A stretch of 64,000 nucleotides of DNA from Acidiphilium rubrum (GTDB taxonomy: Bacteria; Pseudomonadota; Alphaproteobacteria; Acetobacterales; Acetobacteraceae). This document shows, in pieces, positions 29,013 to 37,016 of this stretch. The DNA is taken from positions 110,989 through 174,988 of the forward strand of contig NZ_FTNE01000007.1 in assembly GCF_900156265.1 (NCBI RefSeq), in the 5' to 3' direction. Made by a program: the position numbers and the translations under genes. How positions within the stretch are numbered: position 1 is the first letter of the stretch; every line of letters begins with the position of its first letter. The notes beneath the pieces are model-generated. The model ran no database searches. It was not told the origin of the DNA and was given only the letters and a program-made list of their open reading frames with translations.

Positions 29013-30695
29013 ATGAGCCAGTCAACCAGCAATACAGCCGGCCTCAACATCAGCTTCGTCGGTTACAACGGCAGTACGATCAGCGCCCCGGTGATGAGCG
29101 CGCTCGAATCGGCCGCCAGCTTCCTCCACACCGAGATCACCAACCCGATCAACCTGACGATCGGCGTCAACATCCTGGCCGGTGCACCAGCTACCATCCT
29201 GGCGGAAGGGCAACCTTCACCCGAATTCGGCGTCTCCCTCAGCCGCGCCGAGCAATTGCTGAGCGCGAACGACCCCGGCGTGTCCCTGCCCGCCACCCTG
29301 CCACAGGGCGCCTACAACGAAATCTACATGAGCCAGGCAGAGGACAAAGCCCTGGGCATCCCACTGCCGCAATCCTACGCGCTCGACGGTGTCATCCTGA
29401 TCAACCCGAGCTTCGTGTCCGACTTCAACATGGGAGTCGCGGTGCACGAAATCACCCACGTCATGGGCCGGATCTCCAACAACGCCGCGACGATGCCGAA
29501 CGGGCAGTATGAATTCGGCCCGCTCAATCTGTTCCGGTTCACCTCGCCCGGCACGCTGGAAGTCTCCGGTGCCAACCTCGGCCACGGCAGCTATAGCAGC
29601 CAGAACCCGTATTTCTCGACCGACAACGGTGCCACGCACCTGCAAACCTTCCGCAGTCCGGGCGGGGCCGATTGGCTATCACCCACCTATACCCCGCCTG
29701 GCACCGCCACCGACATGCTCAACTACGTATCGAGCAACAACAACACCATTTTCTCCTCGGCGGACAAATCCATCATGCAGGCAATCGGGTTTGCCGTGGC
29801 AGGCGCCGCCTCCACCCCGACGCCCCCGCCCGTAACGCCCCCGGTAACGCCCCCGGCATCCTACGCAACCATCTTCGGCTCGCTCGGCACCGGCGTCAGC
29901 AGCGTCCTCGGCGCCACCGCCACCGACTATCAAATGACCATGAGCGGCGGCAACATTGTCACCATCACCGGCAGCAGCAACGCGGTCCTGGCCGATCAGG
30001 CCGGATCGGACACGATCCTCGCAACCGGATCGGGCAGCGTATTCGGCTACAACCAATCCGGCTACGCGGGATCGCTGGACTTCATCAACATCGGATCAAC
30101 CCCGGCGGTCATCAACGACCTCAGCGGCTCGATGACCATGCAAGGCGGGGCCGGCGGCGGCACCGTGCGCGGCGGCACGGCGGGCAACAATTCGATCATC
30201 GGCGGTTCGGGCGCGCTATACGCGGTCGGCGGCGGCAGCAATTCGCTCGTCGTGGTCAATTCCGCACAGACCAACTACCTCTTCGCCGGCATCGGCAACG
30301 AAACCCTGATCGCCAATCCCGGCACCGGCACCAACCTGTTCGACTGCAACCCCGGAGCCGGCGGCGACGTGATGATCTCGCACGGCACCGGCACCCAGTA
30401 TTTCTTCGGCAGCGCCGGAACCTCAACCCTGACCGGCTCAACCGTGGCCGGATCGAGCAACGTCTTCTTCATGGGATCATCGATCGGCGGGGGCAGCGCG
30501 GTCGTGACCAATTTCGGCCAGATCAACGGGACGATCAACACCGTCAACAACGCAGTGATCCAATCCGTCACCGACACAAGCTACAACGGCGCGTCCGGCG
30601 CGCTGGTCACACTCAACGACGGCACCCGCATCACCCTCCTCGGCGTCAGCAGCGCCAGCCTCAGCTATACAATAGGGGGCACCAGCCTGACATGA
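29013..30695 (+). CDS. Secreted metalloprotease-like protein with RTX-like glycine repeats
   Basis: This 560-residue protein has no N-terminal signal peptide. Residues about 1-270 resemble RTX-associated metalloproteases, with a zinc motif HEITHVMGR near residue 148; the third metzincin ligand expected after HExxHxxG is replaced by Ser. The later segment STDNGATHLQTF is typical of this group. A Pro/Thr linker (TPTPPPVTPPVTPP) is followed by about 270 residues of Gly/Asn/Thr-rich beta-roll-like repeats (GNNSIIGGSGALYAVGGGSN, GGDVMISHGTGTQYFFGSAG). The lack of a signal, the repeats and an uncharged C-terminus suggest type I secretion. No dedicated exporter is adjacent. Confidence 0.72.
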   Translation: MSQSTSNTAGLNISFVGYNGSTISAPVMSALESAASFLHTEITNPINLTIGVNILAGAPATILAEGQPSPEFGVSLSRAEQLLSANDPGVSLPATLPQGAYNEIYMSQAEDKALGIPLPQSYALDGVILINPSFVSDFNMGVAVHEITHVMGRISNNAATMPNGQYEFGPLNLFRFTSPGTLEVSGANLGHGSYSSQNPYFSTDNGATHLQTFRSPGGADWLSPTYTPPGTATDMLNYVSSNNNTIFSSADKSIMQAIGFAVAGAASTPTPPPVTPPVTPPASYATIFGSLGTGVSSVLGATATDYQMTMSGGNIVTITGSSNAVLADQAGSDTILATGSGSVFGYNQSGYAGSLDFINIGSTPAVINDLSGSMTMQGGAGGGTVRGGTAGNNSIIGGSGALYAVGGGSNSLVVVNSAQTNYLFAGIGNETLIANPGTGTNLFDCNPGAGGDVMISHGTGTQYFFGSAGTSTLTGSTVAGSSNVFFMGSSIGGGSAVVTNFGQINGTINTVNNAVIQSVTDTSYNGASGALVTLNDGTRITLLGVSSASLSYTIGGTSLT

Positions 30696-30800
30696 ACAAC
30701 CAACCCCACCACCAAAACTCTAACACAAACCCTAACAAATTCCTTTCCCGCCACCTGCCATGTTTACCCCCCATGATCCCCAACGCGCCCCGAATACCAA
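30693..30800 (+). pseudogene. Truncated duplicate of the 32039 gene's leader and start
   Basis: The stretch repeats the region just upstream of the hypothetical gene at 32039. Shared pieces are the repeat-B tail CCCCACCACCAAAA, then CTCTAAC, CTAACAAATTCCTTTC, and a start region reading MIPNAPRIP against MISNAPFMP. Similarity is lost after about eight codons, so this is a start fragment without the body of the gene. From 30801 to 31093 nothing recognisable is seen apart from the approach to the EAL gene. Confidence 0.55.
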
Positions 30801-31093
30801 AAGATGCCCGCGCACGCTGGCACGGCCAAACATCCGCACCCACCGCGCAGTCGCGCTCGCCCGGAACAAGCGATCATAACACGCCGCGAACCGCCCGATC
30901 CGGGTCCCTTTGCTGGTACCCGCCGGCAGAGCGTCCAACTGCCGCAATCGGCGTTGCTCTATCGCCGATTGGCGCTTTCGTCGCGGGATGGGCCACGCCA
31001 TGCCGCCGATGACAGCCTTCATCGCCATATTGTGAGTAGGTCTCTGGATTTTGTTTTCTATCTGTTAGGAAACACAGTGATAATCCTGGCAAA

Positions 31094-31903
31094 ATGATGT
31101 TAGACGGAAGTTGCAACATGGAAACGGATGATACGCGGACGAGACCGGAGGCCGAATGCGGCCACTGTCGCCGCGGCGCGTACGACTTTCCCCTGACCAT
31201 GGCGTTCCAACCGATTGTGGACATCGCCCGGCAGGAGGTGTTCGCCTATGAAGCCCTGGTGCGCGGCCCGAACGGCGAAACCGCCGGTTCGGTCATCGCC
31301 GCCGTCACCGAAACCTTGCTCTACGGTTTCGACCAGGCCTGCCGCATAACCGCGATCGAACAGGCAACCGCTCTCGGACTTGTGGGTACATCCGCAGCCC
31401 TCTCCATCAATTTCATGCCGAATGCGGTGTACGAACCCAAGGCCTGCATCCGCAAAACCCTGGAAACCGCGGCGCGCGTCGGCTTCCCGACCGACCGGCT
31501 GATCTTCGAGATCACCGAAGGCGAAGCGGTAACCGACCCCGCCCATCTAGCCCGCATCGTTACCGCCTATCGCGCCATGGGTTTCCGCACCGCGATCGAC
31601 GATTTCGGCGCCGGCCATTCCAACCTCAATCTTCTGGCGCAATTCCGTCCTGACATCATCAAGCTCGACATGGTCCTGATCCGCGACATCGATCGCGATA
31701 AAGTTCGCCAGAGTCTTGTGCGTCATTGCGTCGGATTATGCGATGATCTCGGTATTCTGATGGTGGCGGAAGGGATCGAGACGTTGGCGGAGTACCAGAC
31801 CTTGCGAGGACTAGGCGTTCAGTTCATCCAGGGCTACCTGCTCGCAAAACCGGGCTGGCGGCGTTTGCCAGAAGCTCAATTCACAGATTTCACGACCGTA
31901 TAA
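31094..31903 (+). CDS. Free-standing EAL-domain c-di-GMP phosphodiesterase
   Basis: This 269-residue protein is almost entirely one EAL domain. The catalytic set looks complete: YEALVRG, metal-binding Asn in INFMPNA, FEITEGE, DDFGAGHSNL, IKLD, the EGIET loop, and FIQGYLLAKP. It should therefore hydrolyse c-di-GMP to pGpG. The short N-terminus carries CGHC (about residue 23-26), which may bind metal or act in redox sensing; no membrane segment or GGDEF domain is present. It lies next to the surface-protein genes of the accessory stretch, fitting control of adhesion or matrix, but the link is inferred. Confidence 0.9.
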   Translation: MMLDGSCNMETDDTRTRPEAECGHCRRGAYDFPLTMAFQPIVDIARQEVFAYEALVRGPNGETAGSVIAAVTETLLYGFDQACRITAIEQATALGLVGTSAALSINFMPNAVYEPKACIRKTLETAARVGFPTDRLIFEITEGEAVTDPAHLARIVTAYRAMGFRTAIDDFGAGHSNLNLLAQFRPDIIKLDMVLIRDIDRDKVRQSLVRHCVGLCDDLGILMVAEGIETLAEYQTLRGLGVQFIQGYLLAKPGWRRLPEAQFTDFTTV

Positions 31904-31982
31904 GCCCGCATAGAATGGTGCGATCGGCCGCACCCCACCAATTCAGCCCCGCCAGACCCCACAAACAAAAAAAATTCTAACG
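31904..31982. repeat. GC-rich intergenic repeat B, copy 4, running into the 32039 leader
   Basis: The unit begins at the stop codon of the EAL gene (CCCGCATAGAATGGTGCG), continues CCCCACCAATTCAGCCCC and CCAGACCCCACAAACAAAA, and passes into TTCTAACGCGC and CTAACAAATTCCTTTCTC before the hypothetical gene. The same order occurs in the truncated duplicate at 30693. Confidence 0.7.
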
Positions 31983-32038
31983 CGCCCCCCTAACAAATTC
32001 CTTTCTCACCCCCCGCCCATCGTGGTTTATGTGCGGTC

Positions 32039-32719
32039 ATGATCTCGAACGCGCCTTTCATGCCCGCCGACCCGTCCGAGCGCTTCGCGGTGATCTTCCG
32101 CGCCCTGCAACGCTCCGTGGCCGACAACGGCTACCGCCTCAAAATCCATGGCCCGCTCCTCGTCCTGATCTGGAACTACCTCAGCCGCCAGATCGCCCGC
32201 TTCGCCAAAATCGCCGCCAAACCCCCGCAATCCCCGCGCACGCGCAAACCCGCCGACCGCAAACCCACCACCAAACCCAAACCCGCCCTAACCCTCCCGC
32301 GCGGCTTCGCATGGCTCATCCGCCTGCTCCCCAACGGCCCAGCCGCCCCCATCGTCGCCGGTGCCAACGCCCGCCTCGAACTCCAGCACTTCATGGAAGA
32401 CCCCATCCTCCAGGCCCTGCTCGCCACCCACCCCAGCCTCGGCCGCATCCTCCGCCCGCTCCACACCATGCTCGGCCTGCGCTACCCACAAAGCATCAAA
32501 CGCCCCAAATCGACCAAGCCCCGGCCCAAACGCACCCGCAAACCCAAGCGCCAGCCCAGCTTCATGGACCAATACAAAATCAACCCCGACGGCAGCATCG
32601 ACTTCACACCCGAACAACTCCACGAAATCCTCGGCCCACCGCCACCCCCCGTGCCACCCTGGCACCAGCCCTTCGTGCCGTCCTTCAACGTCAAAAAAAT
32701 GTGGCGGAAGGGTCCATGA
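32039..32719 (+). CDS. Lineage-specific hypothetical protein, basic, Pro/Lys-rich
   Basis: This 226-residue protein is of unknown function. An N-terminal helical stretch (SERFAVIFRALQRSVADNGY; PLLVLIWNYLSRQIARF) is followed by Lys/Pro-rich linkers, a middle helical region (LPRGFAWLIRLLPNGPAAP) and a Pro-rich C-terminus (LGPPPPPVPPWHQPF). No signal peptide or known motif is seen. The first about 75 residues match the protein starting at 63769 in sequence and layout, so it belongs to a multi-copy family in this genome. A third copy of its leader and start lies at 30693. Confidence 0.7.
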   Translation: MISNAPFMPADPSERFAVIFRALQRSVADNGYRLKIHGPLLVLIWNYLSRQIARFAKIAAKPPQSPRTRKPADRKPTTKPKPALTLPRGFAWLIRLLPNGPAAPIVAGANARLELQHFMEDPILQALLATHPSLGRILRPLHTMLGLRYPQSIKRPKSTKPRPKRTRKPKRQPSFMDQYKINPDGSIDFTPEQLHEILGPPPPPVPPWHQPFVPSFNVKKMWRKGP

Positions 32720-32794
32720 TTTCGCACGTCTTATTCGTTACGATAATGCAACAAAAACCACGAAAGATCAGGGATTACAAATTGACTTAGCCTT

Positions 32795-33430
32795 TGACAT
32801 ACGCCGAGGCCCGTATTCCGATTGAGCCGCTACCGGCTGGCTCGTTGACGAGGACCAGCCCAGCCTGTTCGCAAACTTCAAGCACGGAAGCTTGGCAATC
32901 CCAGACAAGGCCACCTTATTTGTTGCCCCGCAGATCGTCCCAAACGGTCTCTACCGGGTTCAGCCTGGCCGCATGAGGTGGCAGCGTCAGGAGCATGAAA
33001 GTCTCGGCAACGCTCCGCCGCTCATCTGTCTGGCGCGACCCAACCCCGTCGCACACCAGCAGGCCGTCCGCACCGGCAGCAACCTGAGTACTGATTTCGG
33101 CCCGATGTTCATTCACCGCCTCGGTGCTCATACCCGGCATAATGATCGCCACACCAACGCCGCAGCCGGCCGAGATTGCCCCGAAGACGTGAATCTGATC
33201 ATGGCAGTCGCATATCATCGCCATCGCCATCGCCAGCAGCGGCTGCAAATCCGCCGCACAATTTATCAAATTGGCGATCGCGACCGGCTGAACCATGCCG
33301 ACGTCCCGCATCAGATCGGGCACACGATGGAGACCAACAAAGCAGACAGCCTGGAAATCCTCCTACGAATCAGCGACCAAATCGACTGGTATGAGTTCGG
33401 AAATTCCCCATTGTGCTTCTGGACCAACCT
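32795..33430 (-). mobile_element. IS630-family insertion sequence remnant
   Basis: On the minus strand a decayed DDE transposase is readable. A segment like HVFGAISAGCGVGVAII and EISTQVAAGADGLLVCDG (second Asp region) is followed by LLTLPPHAARLNPVETVWDD, the IS630 C-terminal Glu motif. The frame stops at 32916, but the expected C-terminal sequence continues in another register (GGLVWDCQASVLEVCEQAG to SIGIRASAYVKG), ending near 32795; the usual GWH after the Asp is also garbled. The N-terminal helix-turn-helix part is absent. It abuts the stop codon of the gene at 33429. It is inactive by frameshift and truncation. Confidence 0.8.
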
Positions 33431-33935
33431 ATAATTTCGACAGATCATTCCGCGACGGCACGCCACCCACCGGCGGAACCGGCGACGGGACCGGCTCAAC
33501 CGGCGCCCCACCCTGCTGCAACCCCATCAACGCAGCGACATATTGCGAACCGCCCAAAGCATTCACCAGATAACTGAAGAAATCCGGATTGGCCGCGACA
33601 CTCTGCGCCGCCGCCTCGATCTGATTGACCAGCGAACTCGGCACCGGCGGCTCCACCCCAGCCCCAGCCCCAGCCCCAGCCCCAGCCCCAACCCCGGTCC
33701 CAGCTCCAGCCCCAGCACCCGAAGCCCCCGCATCAATCGCGCCAGCGTTCGAAGCCTGCGTCAGGCCATCTTTCAACAGCCCATCCAGCGCCTGTTGCGA
33801 CAACAACACCACATCCGCCTGAACCAGGGTCGACGAAGCCCCACCCACCATCGCAGCAGAATTATGCACCGGGGCACCGCCCGCACCCTGCCCACTCTGC
33901 ATAATTTCATGGATCGCGGTTACCGGATTGATCAT
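33429..33935 (-). CDS. Hypothetical protein with Gly-Ala repeat
   Basis: This 168-residue protein is of unknown function, with start MINPVTAIHEIMQSGQ and a good AGGAG ribosome site. An N-terminal helical segment (STLVQADVVLLSQQALDGLLK) leads to a (GA)n run at about 72-93, then a second helical segment (NQIEAAAQSVAANPDFFSYLV) and a Pro-rich tail. There is no signal peptide or membrane segment. The GA run is encoded by a hexanucleotide array that could change length. The small IHEIMQSGQ start and acidic helices resemble small bacterial structural or secreted-cargo proteins, but no family is recognised. Confidence 0.6.
   Translation of the reverse strand: MINPVTAIHEIMQSGQGAGGAPVHNSAAMVGGASSTLVQADVVLLSQQALDGLLKDGLTQASNAGAIDAGASGAGAGAGTGVGAGAGAGAGAGVEPPVPSSLVNQIEAAAQSVAANPDFFSYLVNALGGSQYVAALMGLQQGGAPVEPVPSPVPPVGGVPSRNDLSKL
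33656..33715. repeat. Hexanucleotide CCCAGC array inside the Gly-Ala protein gene
   Basis: About six perfect tandem copies of CCCAGC (33656-33691) are followed by degenerate copies to about 33715. On the coding (minus) strand they give alternating Gly and Ala codons. Unit length is a multiple of three, so slippage would add or remove GA dipeptides without a frameshift. Confidence 0.85.
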
Positions 33936-34066
33936 GGCAAGACTCCTAAGGGGGAATCGCCTTTTGCGCTGCTCCTTCTGCCTATTGCGTGGTAAAGCAG
34001 TTCAACACAAACTTCTGAACAGATGGTTAACCAATCTAAAATATCTCATTGCCAAACCCGCACACC

Positions 34067-35194
34067 ATGTCACGGCTGACACTCATCCGCTGGCGCTACC
34101 ACGCCCGCGCCAACCGCCTCCGCGCCCTCGCGCAGCGCGGCTGGCGCCTGCTGCCGATCGGCGTCGCCGCGATCATCCTGCTGATCTACGCCACCCTCTG
34201 GCTGCAATCGCTGATCCACCAACTCGCCGGCACAAGTACCGAACCATCCCAGCGAGCCGCCATCACCAACCTCGCCTGCCTCGCCCTCGGTCTGGTCGCC
34301 GGGTCCATCGCAACCGCCCAGGACCGCGCCGCCCTGACCACATCGTTCCTCGCCATCCAACCCTGGCCCGACCACGCCAGACGCGACGCCATCCTGCTCT
34401 CGCTCCTCTCGCGCCTTGCCACCGGCACAGCCCTCATCGCCCTCGCCCTCCGCCTCGGCGCGCCCGCCGCCGGGATCCCCGAACGATGCCTACCCCTCGC
34501 CACCGCCCTCTTCAGCGCCGGCTTCATCGCCGGCTGCGCGCTGAATGCCGTCACCCAATCCCGCCCCAGATCCGCCAGGCAACCAGCCCCGCAAGCCACC
34601 ATCTGGCTCGCCCCGCTCGACCACGCCGCCCCGCGCTGGGCCGGCTGGTGGACCCTCGCATCACGCCGCCGGCGGATCGCCGTGCTCAGCGCCGGCTCAC
34701 TGGCCGCCAGCCTCTCGATCGCCGAAGCAGCCGCCCACGGTGCCCACCCCGTCATGCTCGCACCGATAATCGCGACCCTCGGCCCGCTGCTCATGCTGAT
34801 CGGCGCAACCAGCTGCACACCGCTCCTCTCGCCGGTCCTGCGCACGAGCCCGATCCCCTATCACCGCGCCGCAACCGCCATGTTCCGCCTGCCGGCAAGC
34901 CTCGCCGCCGCCTGGTTCGCCCTCTTCGCGATCGCCGACCTCTCGCTCGACCTGATCCGCCCGCGCCCGCTCGCCGGCGCCGGTGCCGCCGCCCTGCTGT
35001 TCGGTCTCGGCTACGTCTTGGCCGCCCTCTCGATCCCCGGCTCAGCCGGTCTGGCGCTCGGCTTCTACCTCACCGCCCTGATGCTCGCGGCCGACCAATA
35101 CGCCGCCCTGCAAAACCTGGCCTTCCTCATCCTGTACGCCCTGCTGATCATCCTGATGTTGCGCGCCCGCGCCGCGTTCCGTGCCGGACGCTAA
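34067..35194 (+). CDS. Multi-pass ABC transporter membrane protein (putative)
   Basis: This 375-residue membrane protein has eight to ten hydrophobic helices (LLPIGVAAIILLIYATLWL, LACLALGLVAGSIATA, AAALLFGLGYVLAALSI, FLILYALLIILMLRARAAF). No family motif is recognised. It is placed as the permease of an ABC exporter because its 3' end overlaps the following ATPase gene by 14 bases. The ATG at 34067 is chosen; an in-frame TTG six codons earlier is possible. The substrate is unknown. Confidence 0.65.
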   Translation: MSRLTLIRWRYHARANRLRALAQRGWRLLPIGVAAIILLIYATLWLQSLIHQLAGTSTEPSQRAAITNLACLALGLVAGSIATAQDRAALTTSFLAIQPWPDHARRDAILLSLLSRLATGTALIALALRLGAPAAGIPERCLPLATALFSAGFIAGCALNAVTQSRPRSARQPAPQATIWLAPLDHAAPRWAGWWTLASRRRRIAVLSAGSLAASLSIAEAAAHGAHPVMLAPIIATLGPLLMLIGATSCTPLLSPVLRTSPIPYHRAATAMFRLPASLAAAWFALFAIADLSLDLIRPRPLAGAGAAALLFGLGYVLAALSIPGSAGLALGFYLTALMLAADQYAALQNLAFLILYALLIILMLRARAAFRAGR

Positions 35195-35933
35195 CCCACC
35201 GTTGCTCGCCGTCGCCGGCGTTGCCGCCGGCTATGGCCGCACCGAAATCATCACCGGCATCGATCTCACCGTTCACCCCGGCAGCTTCACCGCGATCCTC
35301 GGCGCCAACGGTTCGGGCAAATCCACCCTGCTGCGCGCGATCAGCGGCCAGATCCCCATCCTGGCAGGCACCATCCGGATCGCCGGCATCGATCTCGCAA
35401 CCGCCCCGGAGCACGCCAAACGCCAGTTCGGCTACGCCGTCGACCCGGCCGATCTCCCGCCCGACCTCACCGGCCAGCAATATCTCGAACTGATCGGCTC
35501 GATCCGCGGCTGCCATCCCCACGCCTGGCCGCGCGACGATCTGATCACGACCCTGCAATTCGGCCCCTGGCTGCGCACCAATATCAGCGCCTATTCCCTC
35601 GGCACCCGGATGAAACTCTCGCTGATGGGCGCCCTGCTCGGCACGCCACCCCTGCTGCTGCTCGATGAAGCGCTGAACGGCCTCGACCCGCTGATCCTCG
35701 CCCGCATCCGCCGCCTCCTGGCCGAGCTCTGTGCCGCCGGCCACGGCCTCGTCATGTCCACCCACATGCTCGCCACCATCGGCACCACCTGCACCGAAAT
35801 GATCATGATCGAATCCGGCCGCGTCGCCCACCGCTGGACCGCCCCGATGATCGCCGCCGCCGGTCCCACGGGTCTGGAAACCATGGTCGTCGCGACGCTG
35901 GAGGGCGCAGTAAAAGCAAGTGTTCTTTTTTGA
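35181..35933 (+). CDS. ABC transporter ATPase
   Basis: This 250-residue ATPase has Walker A GANGSGKST, a degenerate signature YSLGTRMKLSL in place of LSGGQ, Walker B LLLLDEALNG and a switch His in VMSTHML. The GTG start at 35181 overlaps the end of the membrane partner. The class resembles ABC-2-type exporters. The last six codons and the stop lie inside an AT-hairpin element, so the C-terminus (ASVLF) was created by its insertion. Confidence 0.85.
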   Translation: MPDANPPLLAVAGVAAGYGRTEIITGIDLTVHPGSFTAILGANGSGKSTLLRAISGQIPILAGTIRIAGIDLATAPEHAKRQFGYAVDPADLPPDLTGQQYLELIGSIRGCHPHAWPRDDLITTLQFGPWLRTNISAYSLGTRMKLSLMGALLGTPPLLLLDEALNGLDPLILARIRRLLAELCAAGHGLVMSTHMLATIGTTCTEMIMIESGRVAHRWTAPMIAAAGPTGLETMVVATLEGAVKASVLF

Positions 35934-36041
35934 AAAAAAGAACCAAAAAACTTTTATTCAACCAGGCCCGTGCCGTTGTCGCGCCCATAGCCCAAATTAA
36001 AAAAGTTTTTTTGCTTCTTTTTGTTCACAAAAAGAAGTCTT
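35915..36041. repeat. AT-hairpin element, copy 3 (convergent genes)
   Basis: The left arm GTTCTTTTTTG-AAAAAAAGAAC-CAAAAAACTTTTATT is followed by a GC-rich centre with GCGCCCATAGCCCAA, then the right arm AAAAGTTTTTTTGCTTCTTTTTG-TTC-ACAAAAAGAAG. It lies between the convergent ABC ATPase and DapA-like genes and supplies the end of the first. By position it could terminate both transcripts. Confidence 0.85.
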
Positions 36042-36054
36042 CTCCCTGCGAACC

Positions 36055-36981
36055 TCATACCAGCGCCCGGCCATCCACCCGCGCCAACCGCCCCAGCAGA
36101 TAATCGATCTCGCCCCGCGCCGCCGCACTCAACACCCCCGCCGGCGCCCGCTGCGCGTCATGCGCGATGGCGCCCCGCCTCTGCAACACGTATTTCCGCA
36201 CCGCGAGCCCGATCCCCTGCTGCTGCTCGTAGCGGATCAACGGCAGATGCGCATCGAACAGATCATGCGCCGCCTCCCGCTCGCCCGCGCGCGCCCGCGC
36301 AACCAGTTCCACCAGCATGTCCGGAAACGCGTAGCCGGTCATCGCCCCATCGGCACCGCGCTCCATCTCGAAATCCAGGAACAACCCGCCGTTGCCGGTC
36401 AAAATCGAAAGTGGCCGCAGCGACCCCTCGCGCTGAAACCCCCGCAGCGCCGAGATTTTTTCCAACCCCGGCCAATCCTCATGCTTCAGCATCACGCAGG
36501 ACGGATGCTCCATCACGATCGTGCGGATCACCGTCGGCGTCATCACCACGCTCAGCGTCAGCGGATAATCCTGGATCACGAACGGCACATCGGCCCCGAT
36601 CGTCTCGACCGCCTGCCGATAATACGTAACGATCTGATCATCCGTGCGCAGCGTGGGCGGCGGCGCAATCATCACCCCCGCCGCCCCGCTCGCCATCACC
36701 CCATGCGTCAGCGCCCGCATCGCCGCAAACCCCGGCGCCGAAACCCCGACCACCACCGGCACCCCGGCCCGCCGGATCACCCGCTCGGAAATCGCCAGCG
36801 CCTCCGCCGGATCGAGCTTCGGCGCCTCACCCATGATCCCCAATATCGTCAACCCGGTAACGCCGCAGCCCAGGTAAAAATCGGTCAGCCGATCGACCGA
36901 GGCGTAATCCACCGCCCCATCCGGCAAAAACGGCGTCGCCGCAATCGCATAAACGCCAGCAGCCGTCGCATCCAATGTCAT
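36055..36981 (-). CDS. DapA-family (dihydrodipicolinate synthase/N-acetylneuraminate lyase-like) aldolase
   Basis: This 308-residue class I aldolase of the DapA superfamily shows the N-terminal AIAATPFLPDG, ILGIMGEAPKL, the catalytic Tyr in VIQDYPL, and the Schiff-base Lys in CVMLKHEDWPG. True DapA enzymes have a GTTGE motif where this has GIMGEAPKL, so it is more likely a paralogous pyruvate- or hydroxy-acid-dependent lyase or dehydratase than the lysine-pathway enzyme. It stands alone. The substrate is unknown. Confidence 0.82.
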   Translation of the reverse strand: MTLDATAAGVYAIAATPFLPDGAVDYASVDRLTDFYLGCGVTGLTILGIMGEAPKLDPAEALAISERVIRRAGVPVVVGVSAPGFAAMRALTHGVMASGAAGVMIAPPPTLRTDDQIVTYYRQAVETIGADVPFVIQDYPLTLSVVMTPTVIRTIVMEHPSCVMLKHEDWPGLEKISALRGFQREGSLRPLSILTGNGGLFLDFEMERGADGAMTGYAFPDMLVELVARARAGEREAAHDLFDAHLPLIRYEQQQGIGLAVRKYVLQRRGAIAHDAQRAPAGVLSAAARGEIDYLLGRLARVDGRALV

Positions 36982-37016
36982 CGCGAAATCCCAGGCAGGT
37001 CCGAACGGAGGCTAAT

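Noticed and set aside
30732..31028. A 98-codon minus-strand frame between the metalloprotease and EAL genes
   Set aside because: It overlaps the duplicated leader, has no ribosome site or family likeness, and its composition is what random GC-rich sequence gives.
33928..35493. A 521-codon plus-strand frame over the 34067 membrane gene
   Set aside because: The product is Arg/Pro/His-rich without hydrophobic segments, whereas the overlapping frame gives a normal membrane protein.
36055..36981. Assigning the DapA-family gene as dapA of lysine synthesis
   Set aside because: The GTTGE substrate loop of true DapA is replaced, so only the superfamily is supported.
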